Shown here: piece after piece, positions 22,113 through 33,446 of the stretch
Layout of the letters: each line of letters begins with the position of its first letter
How positions within the stretch are numbered: position 1 is the first letter of the stretch
NCBI GenBank assembly: GCA_037903475.1
Contig: JBAJFG010000082.1
Span: 434,001 to 498,000 of the forward strand
Reading direction: 5' to 3'
DNA from: Ancylostoma caninum
Taxonomy: Eukaryota; Nematoda; Chromadorea; Rhabditida; Ancylostomatidae
DNA length: 64,000 nucleotides
The notes under the pieces: generated by a model
Database searches by the model: none
Told to the model about the DNA's origin: nothing
What the model saw: the letters and a program-made list of their open reading frames with translations, nothing else
Made by a program: the position numbers and the translations under genes

Positions 22113-23999
22113 CATTGTGTTCTTTCACAGCTAGGCTGGCAAATTGCAAGTGGTAACCTCTCGTAAACAGCAGGCAACATTAGAAAATTAAAAAGCTCAC
22201 AAAATCACTACCTAAAGCGCATAGGACGCGTGCAAGTTCGCTCACACTCACATCCCCAACTGAATTCGTCTTGTTCCGTAAATATAGGGCCAAAACCACT
22301 CGAAAAACTATGAAACAGTGGCCAACTCCAGTCGGCAACATCAGCGAAACCTCGCATCTGCCAGCAGGCGCGACGCGAATCCGGCCCATCGCGTCGTTTT
22401 TCACGAAAAAAAAGTATAAACAGGAGGCAACGTCGCTCCACGACGTCGCCTCGCGACAGGAAACGCCAACTACCACATCGCGACCTTTGTTTGCGCATGC
22501 ATCCACCCGGGACCCATCGCATTTTAACAGTTTGCTGGGACGCGACGGTCGCGTCGCGCCAAAGTATAAACACTCCTTATCAAACCCACTGCGTCATTCT
22601 CATTCAGTACTCTGCTCATTGCTTGGATTTTCCAAGTTCTATCCCACCAAGTTTTAGTCCAAGTCATCATTAATGTGATGATATCATAGTATTGTAGCAT
22701 TATGTGCTCAGAGTATCTTCAAGTTCGATTCAGATGTTGTTTGGCCTTTGAAAACGTTGAATTGGTCTTTGAAGACACACTCGTATCTCTTACTCTTAAC
22801 TTTCTGCCCGCGGTAAATCCGCGGTACGCTCGAGGTGGGGTGTCGGTTCGCCACCGCGGACATGTGCGGTCCACCGCGGGATCGTGTACTTCCAAGGGAC
22901 TGATTTTGTTTTCTTCGAAAAATGGTCGTGTGTTGAAGTGCCTGGCGTGGGAGAAAGAGAAGAGGGCAAAGCCACGACGGCACTCGCGCTTCATCCTGTA
23001 AGCGTTTCTACATCACTGGATTCGAACTTATGTACTTCTCGAACTCATGTTTTCAAGTCCGCTCTCTTATCTGCTCGGTCATACGTGTCGTCGCGTGTGA
23101 AGGTTTTGTTGGCATTGATGATTCAATCAGCTCTACTGCAGATCCACCGTGGGTATGTGCGGATGCACCGTGTGACATGTGTGAGTTCACCGTTGGAAGC
23201 AATGTTATTGCGGGTGCACCGCGGTAATGTGCGGATCCAACATGAGCATGTGCGGGCATAGCGCGGGAATGACGTCAATCTCGGTTCGCCACCGGGAGCA
23301 CATGTGGGTTTATCGCAACCGCGAATCCAGCACGGCCGGAAAATTCAGAGTATGAACCGATTAATTTACTCTGCTTCTACATTTTTTTGACGACATAATT
23401 GCGGTCATTAGTATGCTCGTATAATTGGTGTTCTATTTGTGCTCATGTGACTTGAAGTCATATTACATATTTTCGTGGAAGTATGATTCAGCTACCTCTA
23501 CTATAAGAATGTGGACATTTTATTCAGTGAAAAGGCATAGTTTTAGTCGGTTGGGAAAGTTCTGATTTGCGGTGCATTTACAGATTCAGAATAAACATCG
23601 CAGATGTGCACTACGCAGCTTGCGTGAACGTGATTTTGCAGTCTCTCAAAAGACCTTGCTTTACGCTACACTATCACCATCTGCTAACCCGCGCTGCATT
23701 ACCTATGCATTATCATACGTGGTGCCGCGTCGCTCTGCTGACAGGCACCACGTATGATAATGACTTGAGGCAAGGATTTTTGAGAGTGACTGTATGTTTT
23801 TATGTTTATACAGTGCGTTTCATAATTATGGGACACCTCCCAAGTTTTCCACCCTCGTATTTCTCGTGGAACGATGGATTTTCCCTTTAGTAGCATTGTG
23901 ATCAGCACCTGAAATAACCCTGGTACCATAATTTTGAGCACACGGTAGCAAACCTAGATTTTCAAAACTTTATTTTTCTACTTTTGCCTAAATTCACTA
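22113..23999. other. no gene; degenerate GC-rich repeats and one hairpin
   Basis: 22815-22890 and 23145-23345 repeat loosely around ATGTGCGG-TCCACCGCGG at irregular 20-30 bp spacing. A perfect hairpin lies at 23708-23762 (separate entry). At 23812 the sequence CAGTGCGTTTCATAATTATG looks like a Tc1-type terminus, but I find no partner end. Confidence 0.4.
23708..23762. repeat. perfect 19-bp hairpin, 17-nt loop
   Basis: CATTATCATACGTGGTGCC at 23708-23726 is exactly inverted at 23744-23762. It is large enough for a precursor-like RNA or a small foldback element; no flanking signal decides between these. Confidence 0.8.
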
Positions 24000-24085
24000 T
24001 TGCTAACTAATATAATTTAATATAATTTAATATAATATATATTATATAATATAATATTTAATATAATAATTTAATATAATTTCAC
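24000..24085. repeat. A/T-rich TAATATAATT repeat
   Basis: Low-complexity, partly palindromic TAATATAATT units. Confidence 0.85.
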
Positions 24086-24443
24086 TAATTCCACTTAACT
24101 CCATCATCACGCCTGCACTGGCCGTGAGTGGCGGTGGTCATTTCTGACCTAACCTTTCTCTGCTAACCGCCCTTTCACAGCTATACACCAGTATTTCGTC
24201 GAGCTCTAGTTCTTCTGCCGCACATTCTTGTGGCAGGTGCTCGACACGTTCTACTCAATGCCACCGAAACAGGTCTATGTTACCATCTCCTAGCTTAGTT
24301 TCACTTAGCCGTTAAGACATTTGATCATCGACGTATCGAGCTCAGACGGATTTTTTTCCGTCACTCTTGTGGCGGAGTTAGAGTTTCTTTTTGCAAAGCC
24401 ACCATTTGAGGTGTACTAGGACATTAGGATATTCGACTACGTT

Positions 24444-25222
24444 ATGTTTACCCCGTCTCGCTCTTTGCTAATTCAGGAAACAGTCAAAATGACTGAAGAG
24501 ACGAGCCCCTCACGGGACCCTGCTATCATCGACGCCATCGGTCGTGTTCAAGCAGATCATAGCGTCCCCGATTACGCCAAATGCCTGTCGACTCACCTGC
24601 TGGACAACAAATATCGAATGGTGTCATGGGTAATCTAGAAGAATCGTGAATTGACAGAAGTGGCCAAATTACGTCGAGCTTCTAAGATAATCCAGGATGA
24701 ATTCTGGTAATTGGATTCAACCTGATAATCCGTTATCCTCTCCTCCTTCACTGTTCCTGTGCCTATAGTCGAAAAACCAACCTCTCAAAACCCTCTCGAA
24801 TCACATTTTGGCCTAAAAGAAAAAGAACGTTCTGTTGTTATTGTTGTGTTATCTGTTTGCAAGCATATTCTGGTCCTCTACCAAGTTCCCAGATTTCATA
24901 TGATTTCGCTTGTGTCAAACAAATTCTCGACCATCTTTCTGTAGCAGCTAATCTAGCTATCCTCTTTCGTATGGGCCGTCCTACGCTCAATCGTCCTCGC
25001 CTTCTCAGAGTTATACTTCGTGCCCCTCGTTCGAAATCTTTTCACTTTCCTATATATCGTCCTTCACGTGTTGCTGTATTTAGATCCTCATTCCTCTTCA
25101 TCTTAATCAAACCGGTTAATAATGTGCCATCTTCTTACAGTTCTCCGAATAAGGAAGGCCCTAGTCCAAACACTCACAACACAAACTCTCATTCATTTGT
25201 AGCACCTATGGGAGACGCTTAA
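24444..25222 (+). pseudogene. CR1-B ORF1 remnant
   Basis: 24857-25222 (121 residues) contains DFACVKQILDHLSVAANLAI followed by FRMGRPT and LLRVILRAPRSKSFHFPIYR, the RNA-binding block and basic C-terminus of CR1 ORF1. 24444-24638 and the following frame (about 24640-24710, VAKLRRASKIIQDEFW) may be its charged N-terminal part. The frames are broken by stops. The downstream endonuclease begins within about 50 bp. Confidence 0.55.
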
Positions 25223-25380
25223 CCTTTCCTCGGCAATAACAAAATTGCTTTAAATGTTGCGTCACAAATATACGATCGATCCTAAAAATATGCAAGAATT
25301 ATTCTTTTTGGTCATTAATTTCAATTTCGATCTGATTGTCCTCTCTGAGACGTGGCTTAAGAGTGACATCGACTCGTCAG

Positions 25381-26805
25381 CAGGGGTGCGGAATTTTCCG
25401 TTTTCCGTTTTACGCTTTCCTTTTTCCGCCCATTTTTGGTCTTTCGTTTTACGTTTCACGTTTTACGGGTTTTTTGGGCCGGAAAACGGCAGATCCCGGA
25501 AAATAGTGCAGGGACAGGGGTCGTTGTTTTCGACCTTCCCTATCCTGAAGAGGATTCACGTGTTTCGATGAGTAGTGTATGTACTCTGATAACTGTGCAG
25601 CACGAACGCAGCCCGAACGGCGTGATGGTTCGGTTAGAAACCCTAGCAGCAACGGTTGCCAGTTGCTGTCATTCTCCCCTTGATTGCTGCCGTCGCTCAG
25701 CAATTGCTGCTAAAGGTGCGACAGAATGAGCAGTAATCGAGGGGAGGATGGCAGCATCTGGCAACCGTTGCTGCTAGGGTTTCTAACCGAACTATTACGC
25801 CGTTCGGGCTGCGTTCGTCCTGCACAGTTATCAGAGTTAATGAGTTCACAACAACAAAACGAAATTGATTTTCAACGCCATTAACGAAATCCGAACTACT
25901 TTGTTTGACTTTTCTCGTCTCAGCTGCAGTGTAAACTTCCCATCGCGATTTTGCTGGTCTTCATCATTCTTCAAAATATGCCATACAAGTTCCCTGCTCT
26001 CCTCAAAGTTCTTAAAAAAACAAGGTTCCACAGCAATCTGGAGTGAACTGATATAAAATTTCCATGAAACTGTGACACGCCATGGTAGGAGCATCAAGCA
26101 TTTTTGCGAAGCAACGCATAATGTGGGCTTTTTTCAGCTTGACAAATGCATACGGCTACATCGTAATTGTCAATGTTTTAATCAAACGATGATCCTCAGC
26201 TCCACACTGGCGCCGCTGGCGCCTGATGTTTTGCGCAGTGTTTGGGCCGCTTGTGTTTCACATTCGCCACTCACTGTTCTTCTCCTTCTTCCTCCTTCGC
26301 TAACTCGCTCCAACGGGATCCTCAGTGAATAACGTGATCCTTCTCAGATTCCAAACGTACTAACCACGATAGTTACCTTTTGTCCGAATTTATGCAGAGT
26401 AGGTCTGCTCCAAAGTAAAGCAATGAAGTCGCACCTTTCACATTTTACAGATTCTCGTCTTCTTAAACATTCAATAAAAAAGATGATTATTGATTACTCA
26501 ACTCCGATAATCTCAATAACTAGGTGAAGGATAAATAATCCTCGATCTGCCTATATTCTATGCTTTAGAAGTACGTACCATCAGTGGACTTAACGTTACC
26601 TAATCACTTGAAAGAGTCACCACTCATGCTCATCAAGAAGGCACCTAGAAAATTGAATGTTAAAGAGGACATTCAGTCACAAACCTATGCTTGGGCAAAA
26701 TTTTCCGTTTTCCGTTTAACGCTTTCCGTTTTCCGCCTATTTTTGGCCTTCCGTTTTCCGTTTTACGTTTTACGGGATTTAAAACTTTATTTCCGCACAC
26801 CCCTG
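25381..26805. mobile_element. hAT-like non-autonomous transposon in CR1-B
   Basis: 1425 bp. The left end is CAGGGGTGCGGAA and the right end inverted is CAGGGGTGTGCGGAA, flanked by a perfect 8-bp duplication CTCGTCAG (25373-25380 and 26806-26813). These termini and the 8-bp duplication are diagnostic of hAT. Subterminal regions of about 95 bp, built of TTTTCCG/TTTTACG words (25392-25490 and 26697-26780), lie in direct rather than inverted orientation. No transposase. It carries a foldback element at 25583-25837. Confidence 0.85.
25583..25837. mobile_element. 255-bp foldback element inside the hAT
   Basis: Arms of roughly 105 bp starting ACTCTGATAACTGTGCAG are inverted around a centre near 25710, with about 90% identity by eye. 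It is nested inside the hAT element, so it inserted later or was captured. Confidence 0.7.
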
Positions 26806-27458
26806 CTCGTCAGCCATACTTGGTGTTCTTTCTGGTTCATTCGAAATTGTCCGCTGCGATAGACTGAAGAAAAAAGTTGGAAGAGTTCTGTTACTCATAT
26901 GTGTACCGCTCTTGCATGATATGGTCTTTTCTGAATCGGTTCCTGACGTCTATGAACTGCTATGTTGCGATGTTATTCAGAACTCTACGAAGGTTCCAGT
27001 AATCGCGGTTTGTAGAATACCATCTTGTCCTTCAGAGAAAAAAAGTGGCCAGCTTCTTGATGCCATCAATGACTTTGCCGCTCCAGATCATTTATATGTT
27101 CTAGCCGGTGATTTCAACTATTCAGACATTCTATTAGATACCGAAGACCCTAAGGCAAGAGCTCTTCCATGGAAAGATCTTCTTGATTTCTGCAGAGCCA
27201 ATTCTTTCGAGCAGATATCTCGTTCTCCTACTCACGAAAACAGTACTTCAGACTTGTAATAGAATTGATCTAATTGGTAACGTCTCCACAGTAGGTAGCA
27301 GTGATCACTCCGTAATCAAATTTTGCATCAAAATAGAAAAGAAAATATCTCTATCTCGATGTGTTCTGGTTAGAGATCACAGCAAGGCCAATTATGACTT
27401 GATTTCCCAACATTTGCAGAGCATCGACTGAATTTGATTATTCAGCTGCCTCTGCAGT

Positions 27459-27875
27459 GTGAATGAAATGTACGAGATGTTCATTGACATACTCAAACAC
27501 TGCATAGATTTGTTTGTTCCTAGTCGTATCAAACATCCCCACAGCCCAAAACTTTCGAAATATCTTATCGATCTCTCTGAAATTCGAGCCAAAGCTTGGG
27601 CTAAAACTCAGTTATGTCTAAATTCACGCAATGAAGAAACATTCATGGAGCTGTCATCCAAATTTAGCAAGAAGCTGAAGAATTACCAAGAAGGAATAGA
27701 GAAAAAGGTTTTGTTGATGGACAACATGCCGGCCCTATATAGGATTATGAATGCTTTTTTTTTCGCAGGAGAGGCTCTATTCACGTGCTGGTCGACACAT
27801 ATGGTAATAAGCATTTTGACAATATGAGAAAAGCTCGGGTAGTAGTAATTTGGCCGAAATTCTCATCTTCATCTG
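27459..27875 (+). pseudogene. CR1-B linker between endonuclease and RT
   Basis: MNEMYEMFIDILKHCIDLFV and the following charged, lysine-rich stretch ending LYRIMNAFF match the linker of the related CR1-C copy. After a shift near 27770, a YGNKHFDNMRKA-type segment follows. It ends where the 1.5-kb insert begins. Confidence 0.6.
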
Positions 27876-29355
27876 AGGTGTAAATCCCGATTAAGTGCCA
27901 ATTAAGTGCCAATCATGATTTTTACAAATATGTTGTTTTCAATGTGGTGTAACCAGTAATCAAACTTGGAGCGAAAACTGGCACATAGGCTCGAGCTTTC
28001 ATCGACATCTCGAGCCCGAAATAGGATGACGATGACCTAACGCTAAGCCCGAGTTCGTCAATAATTGGTCAGCGTGCGTGAAAGAGCGAGTAGTAAAGCG
28101 AGACGAACACACCTTGCGTAATCGACAGCAAACTGTACCCGGGGGTACATTTTGCTGCCGATTTCGCTGGCAATTTCTCCGACACAACCGCGCTCTAAGC
28201 GCACATGCCCACATCCTACCCTTCATTCACGAGGGAATACAGGAAATGCAAATAAGATCATTAGCCACGCTACATTCTTGACAGGAAACCATTATTCACA
28301 CAAATATAGTTGGCAATGGCGTAGTGGTCAAGAGGCTTGTTCATCGTGGAATCGGTCAGTGGTTCATGTGCTTTCTGCATAGAAAGCGGCTTCAATCGTT
28401 CCGGCTAGTTTCCAGTTAGCGGCTTCAACCATCAAGCTTGAGGATTCTTCACGCTGATTGGCAAAAAATTGTTTATTTGCTTACGAAGGTCAGAAAAGTC
28501 GTGTGGTGGATCGTGTAGTGGTTAGGAGGATGGATTGCAGCGAGGTCGGTCACTGGATCAACACCTTAGCAAGGCAAGCATTTTGCAAATGGTTTTTCGG
28601 ATGCTTTGTGCGAGTAACTAAGTTACAATTGCTGTCCTTCGCAAAGTCACAGCTGAGCGTTAAATTATCCATCGTTTAGTCAGTAAATGCACAGGTCGAA
28701 GCTTGGATCCTCAAACAATTTCTCCACGATTGACTTTTCGTACCACTGCTAACTGGAAAGTCAAGTGTGGAGCAGTAAGGGTGTACTCTAATCCCTGGTT
28801 GGCTTCACGCATGGTCTCATGCTGCTTGGAACGACTGAGAGAGAGTGGTATTCGCAATCCTACGTGAGGTCCGAAAACATGTCATTCTTGGAGAGCCGGT
28901 TTTAGAGGCTGATGAGTATCTTTTGGCAAGCTCACCAGAGAATCGCATGGATGAAGTGTGCGAAAGTCAGACATTTTCCAGAAATCCGTAACCGAATTCA
29001 TGTTGTAGATGTCAGTTCTTTGCACGCATTGGGTCTGCATCTACAATGGCGCAGAGGAATGTGTGCACAGTTCTACGTAGATGCTAAGGGGTTCAATTCC
29101 CACGGCATCCATGTGTTTTGCAACGCCTCTCAGTCACGAGCTGTGATTTACGGCTGACAGCATCCACTGCCAAAAACAGGTGCAATGTGGTGCAGAGGTA
29201 GTGCTGCCTATCCATAGGCATTTGGTTCAGTGATCGGTTCCCTTCAAGGACCGTGTTTTGTAATAGAATCTCCACTTGACATGTGGCGATTAGATAAAAA
29301 TTTCCTCTCCGTTGGCAATCGTAAGTAGCACTTAGCTGCTGTCTGAAGTCGTCTA
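27876..29355 (+). mobile_element. insert in CR1-B with three tRNA-like cassettes
   Basis: About 1.5 kb that is not CR1. Three places carry pol III-type A and B boxes 43-44 bp apart: 28317 (TGGCGTAGTGG) with 28361, 28511 (TCGTGTAGTGG) with 28555 (GGATCAACACC), and 29047 (TGGCGCAGAGG) with 29090 (GGTTCAATTCC, full consensus). None folds into a real tRNA, since the acceptor strands do not pair, so they are best read as tRNA-derived SINE-like units. The insert limits are approximate and I see no clear target duplication. Confidence 0.5.
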
Positions 29356-29359
29356 TTAA

Positions 29360-30910
29360 GTGCGAACTTCGATCGAATTACTACCATCACAGAACTTTTG
29401 GCTGACCACTTTTCAAATGTTTTTCAACAGCCCGTTATCAATGACACAGGAAATGTCGCCTATGTTTTTCCACCAATCTAGGACAGTGTATGGTTTCATA
29501 AAGACAAAATTTCGAGGCTCTTGACAAAATGGCCTGACTGACATTCCCTAACCCCTGATGAAGTTCCACATGTTTTATAAAAAAACTTGCAGTTGAGATT
29601 TCCACTCCTTTGGAATTCATATTCAATCTGAGCTTTATAAAGGCGGAAATTCCACAAAACTGGAAGGAGGCTTATGTGAAACCACTACCCAAGAAGCCAC
29701 CTTTGAGCGATCCTGGCAATTTCCGACCAGTTAGTATCACATCCATTTTTTGTAGTTTATTTGAGAAGATTCTAAAGGAATCTATAGTTGGACATCTCGA
29801 GAAACTTTTTATCATTCCTTCGGACCAGATGGATTCTGTTGAAGCAAACCCGTGGTTACGCAAATGTTGGAAGTACTCAATGACTGAACGATAGCACTAA
29901 ATCAAAAAAAGCAAGGTTGACGTCATATGTTTTGATTTCGAGAAAGCATTCGACAAAGTCCCTCATCATAATCTTCCACACAAACTGGGTCAGGTTGGGA
30001 TACATAGCAGAGTAATCAGATGGCTAAGTGAATTCCTTCTGGGTAGGACATTCCGTGTCATGGTAAATAAAATTTTTTCCACAGTCTAAACGATTACTAT
30101 GGTGTTCCGCAGCGATCGGTTATTTCTCCCATTTTATTCAACATCTACACATGTGATGTTTCTGATTCGTTCTCAGGGCTTGATGTCAACTGCAAAATGT
30201 TTGCAGATGACATCAAGTTGTACAAATCTATACAAGATGTCGACAATTTGGGTATTCTCCAAAATGCCACTGACAGGATTGCACAATGGTCTAACACTTG
30301 GAACCTTCCTTCCTCTTCACTAAAAGAAAAGTTCTACATCTCGGCCCTAAAAAATGATCAAACTGCTTACTTCATTGGTAGTAATAAGATTTCTGCCATT
30401 CCTGAAACAACTGACTTGAGTTTTCATATCAACGATAAACTGGACTTTGACAAACACTATGAGAAGATTTCCGCTTCAGCCATGAAAAGAGTAGCAAAAC
30501 CTGTTCAGGAGCCTCTTGACTAATGACCCCCTTATCCTGGTTAGGGCTTATGAGATCTATGTTCGACACCTACTCGAATATGGTACTGTAATCTTCGACC
30601 CAAACAAAGTGTAAAATATTCGTGCGTTAGAAAGAGTTCAAAATAGTTTCACACGCAATATTTTGCTTAGAATCGGCGGATTTGGCTATAACAACATCCC
30701 ATCTAGTGAAACTAGGTATATCAAACTTCGGCTAGAGACCTTGACTTATAGGAGACGTAAGCAGGATCAGATAATGACATGCAAAATCATGTCAGGTCAA
30801 GCTAAACTTAACGCTTCCACCTTTTCCCTATCCGTTATTCAAATACTCGCGAGGTTAGCATGAAAATAGTTCTGCCTATCATCGATTTCAGTGACGACAG
30901 TTTTTCCAAC
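29360..30910 (+). pseudogene. CR1-B reverse transcriptase
   Basis: 29380-29610 gives ELLADHFSNVF and a LTPDEVPHVL..NL segment, then PLEFIFNLSF. 29610-29830 gives IPQNWKEAYVKPLPKK and NFRPVSITSI. 29920-30060 gives DVICFDFEKAFDKVPHHNL (motif A). 30100-30230 gives YGVPQRSVISPILFNIYTC and CKMFADDIKLY (catalytic DD). 30540-30860 gives the EIYVRHLLEYGTVIF thumb block. Multiple frameshifts and stops. Confidence 0.8.
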
Positions 30911-31185
30911 TACAGAGAGTGAAAACCCTACCCAAATACTGAATAAAACTGAGTTACCTTCATATTTCACAGTTTAAAGCAATTATCAATAGGTTTTTGA
31001 AGTGAGGTTTTTCACATTTTCCAAACGTTGTATGTCTAGTGCAGACGTGAAGTTTTCTAGTCTATGTACAAAGTATACACATGCTTTATTCTTAGCTATG
31101 ATTTATCTTCCTGACGGAATTTTTGTATATATTGTTTACTGTCACCACCTGTTTCATTGGCACATGCGCTTATCCGCATGTAAAC

Positions 31186-31208
31186 GAATAAATAGATAAA
31201 TAAATAAG
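31186..31208 (+). repeat. AAAT-type 3' tail of CR1-B
   Basis: GAATAAATAGATAAATAAAT tail, same type as in CR1-A. Confidence 0.7.
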
Positions 31209-31210
31209 TA

Positions 31211-31869
31211 GTTCACAGCATGACACACCTTCATGTTTTAATAGATTTATTAGCTGCTTAACCGAAACTACGTAAGCTGAATAATTTTGTGAGCTTCCAT
31301 GGGTCGTAATGATTCCACAAAGTCTGCCACTCCTGCTCCTTCTGAGAGAATTGAGAAATGAGAATTGAGGTAGGCAGTTTTGTATGCGCAACGCGTCGAT
31401 AAGCGTTGCGCATGCAAAACTGCCTACCTCAATTTTTGACCAATCAATGCTGATGGTGGCACACACCAAATTGGCTGACAAAAATGCTCTGTGCTCGTGC
31501 TTCAGAAATACAGTTAGCAAAGGCTGAAGGCTGTTCCAGTGACTTCGCTAGGTGCCAGTCCAAGAAGGCAACATTTGCCTGACACCTGATTCTACTCACA
31601 TTTTCTCGTGATAACTTGTAAACCAGTTGCTCAAATTAATGGAAATTACTCCTGGCAATTTCTGATAACTGGAGCTTTTAAATCAGATTTCAGCCTCTGC
31701 TTTCTCAGGTCTGCTGGATTTATATGAATCCGGGGGACACCTGTGTCTGGAACAGCACACACATTTGTGCGTTCAGTTTCAATCCAGCATCTCTCACTCG
31801 TTGACATGTTTCGCCATCCATCACCCTTTGAAGTACCGATAGGCTAGTACTGAGTCCAAAAGGCGTAAC
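31211..31869. other. no protein gene recognised apart from the hairpin
   Basis: Apart from the 31365-31432 hairpin nothing is assignable. The 3' limit of CR1-C lies somewhere near 31870. Confidence 0.4.
31365..31432. ncRNA. near-perfect 30-bp hairpin with let-7-type seed (candidate miRNA-like or foldback)
   Basis: Left arm 31365-31394, loop 31395-31402, right arm 31403-31432; one mismatch (T/C) in 30 pairs. The left arm begins TTGAGGTAGGCAGTTTTGTA, so an RNA from the plus strand would carry TGAGGTAG at 31366-31373. That is the let-7 family seed, and the first ten bases agree with nematode miR-48 as I recall it. Animal miRNA precursors normally have bulged stems; this one is nearly perfect, which is more like a young foldback transposon. 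Sequence alone cannot decide. Confidence 0.35.
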
Positions 31870-32314
31870 TGTGAACTGGAACAAACCTTATTTTTGCTTG
31901 TTTTTTTTTGTTTCATTACATGGACTAATCCATGTGTGGATACAATACACAATGCAGTCGAATAATAGAACTCAAGCAAATCTTAAATTATTCATACAAT
32001 GCTTGGTTTGGAAGAGAGACTTTCGATTATTCTTTATGGTTAAGAGATCCTTCTACTTGTTTATTGAACGATGAAAGTTTAATGGGAGCCGGATGTCTCT
32101 TGCTCATCATTAGATACTTTGAGCCAGCTCTGTTCACAAAAAATGTTTGCCTTACGGAAGTCTTAGCTGTTGGGAACGTGATGGAGGTCCTTGAGTTCTC
32201 TAGCGCGAAAAAGTCGCTCATATGAATGCTAGTGTAGCCATGTATAGTTTTATGAACCATTATGAAATCTTTGTAAATGGTGCTGTCTCTTAACGAGCTC
32301 TAAAGAGAGGAGTC

Positions 32315-33259
32315 ATGTACTACAAAAGGTACATTGACGATATGTTCATCGTTGCACGATCGCGATGCTCGTTGAGAAAAACATTGGAGAATCTGAACAG
32401 CGCAAATGATAACATACATTTCACTGTGGAGGAACCCGGAGAAAACAGTTCCCTACCTTTCCTAAACACAAAAATACGGATCAGAAATGGGAACGTTGAA
32501 AGCGTCTGGTACAGGAAAACCGCGTCTGCAAATGTGCTCATTCACTCCGGAAGTTGTCACCCTTACTACATGAAAATGAACACTGTCAACAACTTCATGA
32601 GAATAGCGCAAGAGACCACAACGCATGACTGGGCACCAATCAAACAAAGAGCAAAAGACATCTTGCGAGAGAACGGATACCGCTACGAACCGTCATACTG
32701 TTGGAAACCGTATCATTTGCTACATGGTGCAGTCCTTGTTATGCCATATGTCAACGAATACTTGGCTAATTGCATCAGATGTGCCGTGAAAAAATCGAAA
32801 ATTCCAGCACAACTCGTTTTTCATCCACCACGGAGTTTAAAAGATTTGCTGACTTCATCAAGACAGTACGAAAACACATGTGCAAGAAAACATTGTAATA
32901 TCTGCGTGGAGAAGCAAATCTGCGGCTTGAAAAACACAGTTTATGAAGTGAAATGCACAGCATGTTTGGAAACATACGTTGGAGAAACCAGCCGACCAGT
33001 ATTTGAGAGGATTGATGAACATCGGAGAGCTCTGATGCATCCTCCTTCGTATCCTCGAAACGCCTTTTCACGACACCGGACACTACGGCACACCATGGAA
33101 TGTCCTCCTAAGCTGGAAGTAGTGGTGTTGCATAGAAACATTCGCGACCCCGTGGAAAGAAAGATACGTGAAGCTCTTGAAATAAGAAGAAGGAATCCAG
33201 CCATCAACAGTAAGGAGGAAATGACCGAGGCGCTGCAACTGATATCTATAAATGGATAA
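32315..33259 (+). CDS. PLE-2 RT C-terminal part plus GIY-YIG endonuclease
   Basis: Uninterrupted 314-residue frame. Residues 6-9 are YIDD, the RT catalytic site, so everything upstream of the palm centre is missing. Residues 10-180 are the RT thumb (SLPFLNTKI, ESVWYRKTASANVLIHSGS). A cysteine cluster at 189-203 (CNIC at 194-197) leads into the nuclease: VYEVKC (209-214), YVGET (221-225), R227, R232 and E235-H236, the GIY-YIG layout. The chosen ATG is only the first in the truncated frame. The open frame in a truncated copy suggests recent insertion. Confidence 0.8.
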   Translation: MYYKRYIDDMFIVARSRCSLRKTLENLNSANDNIHFTVEEPGENSSLPFLNTKIRIRNGNVESVWYRKTASANVLIHSGSCHPYYMKMNTVNNFMRIAQETTTHDWAPIKQRAKDILRENGYRYEPSYCWKPYHLLHGAVLVMPYVNEYLANCIRCAVKKSKIPAQLVFHPPRSLKDLLTSSRQYENTCARKHCNICVEKQICGLKNTVYEVKCTACLETYVGETSRPVFERIDEHRRALMHPPSYPRNAFSRHRTLRHTMECPPKLEVVVLHRNIRDPVERKIREALEIRRRNPAINSKEEMTEALQLISING

Positions 33260-33446
33260 TCACCACCGACCCAAACATCACCACCGACCCAAACATAGCC
33301 AAGTTCATTCTAAGCGGTACACACCCAGCCTGCGGCCATTGGTGACATCACTCGCTGCAATACACTAACACTGTATGTTTGACATTGTACATTGATGTGA
33401 TTGTGAACATGTATCCAGTGCGCATTATGTCGTAGAAATTCAGTGC

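Larger units (their letters stand above)
25254..27430 (+). pseudogene. CR1-B endonuclease, split by a hAT insertion
   Basis: 25254-25380 gives FNFDLIVLSETWLKSDIDSS (catalytic SETWL). The frame is cut exactly at an 8-bp target duplication and resumes at 26806 with SAILGVLSGSFEIVRCDR. Then come VIAVCRIPSC, VLAGDFNYSDI (GDFN metal site), and, after a shift near 27260, GSSDHSVI (catalytic D-H). These are the landmarks of the element-encoded AP-type endonuclease. Removing 25381-26813 restores continuity of the SETWL-to-GDFN region. Confidence 0.75.
24440..31208 (+). mobile_element. CR1-like retrotransposon with two insertions (CR1-B)
   Basis: Plus-strand element with ORF1 remnant (24444-25222), endonuclease (25254-25380 and 26806-27430), linker (27459-27875), RT (29360-30900) and an AAAT-type tail (31186-31208). 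It is split by a hAT element at 25381-26805, and by an unrelated 1.5-kb segment at about 27876-29355. Its linker and RT are clearly related to CR1-C on the other strand (both have a YEMF..ILKHCI.LFVPS block). Many frameshifts; inactive. Confidence 0.8.

Noticed and set aside
23812..23842. Tc1-type terminus CAGTGCGTTTCATAATTATG
   Set aside because: Looks right for one end, but no inverted partner was found in the window.
27990..28230. Minus frame at 27999-28226 as a gene
   Set aside because: Short, no motif, inside the insert with tRNA-like cassettes.
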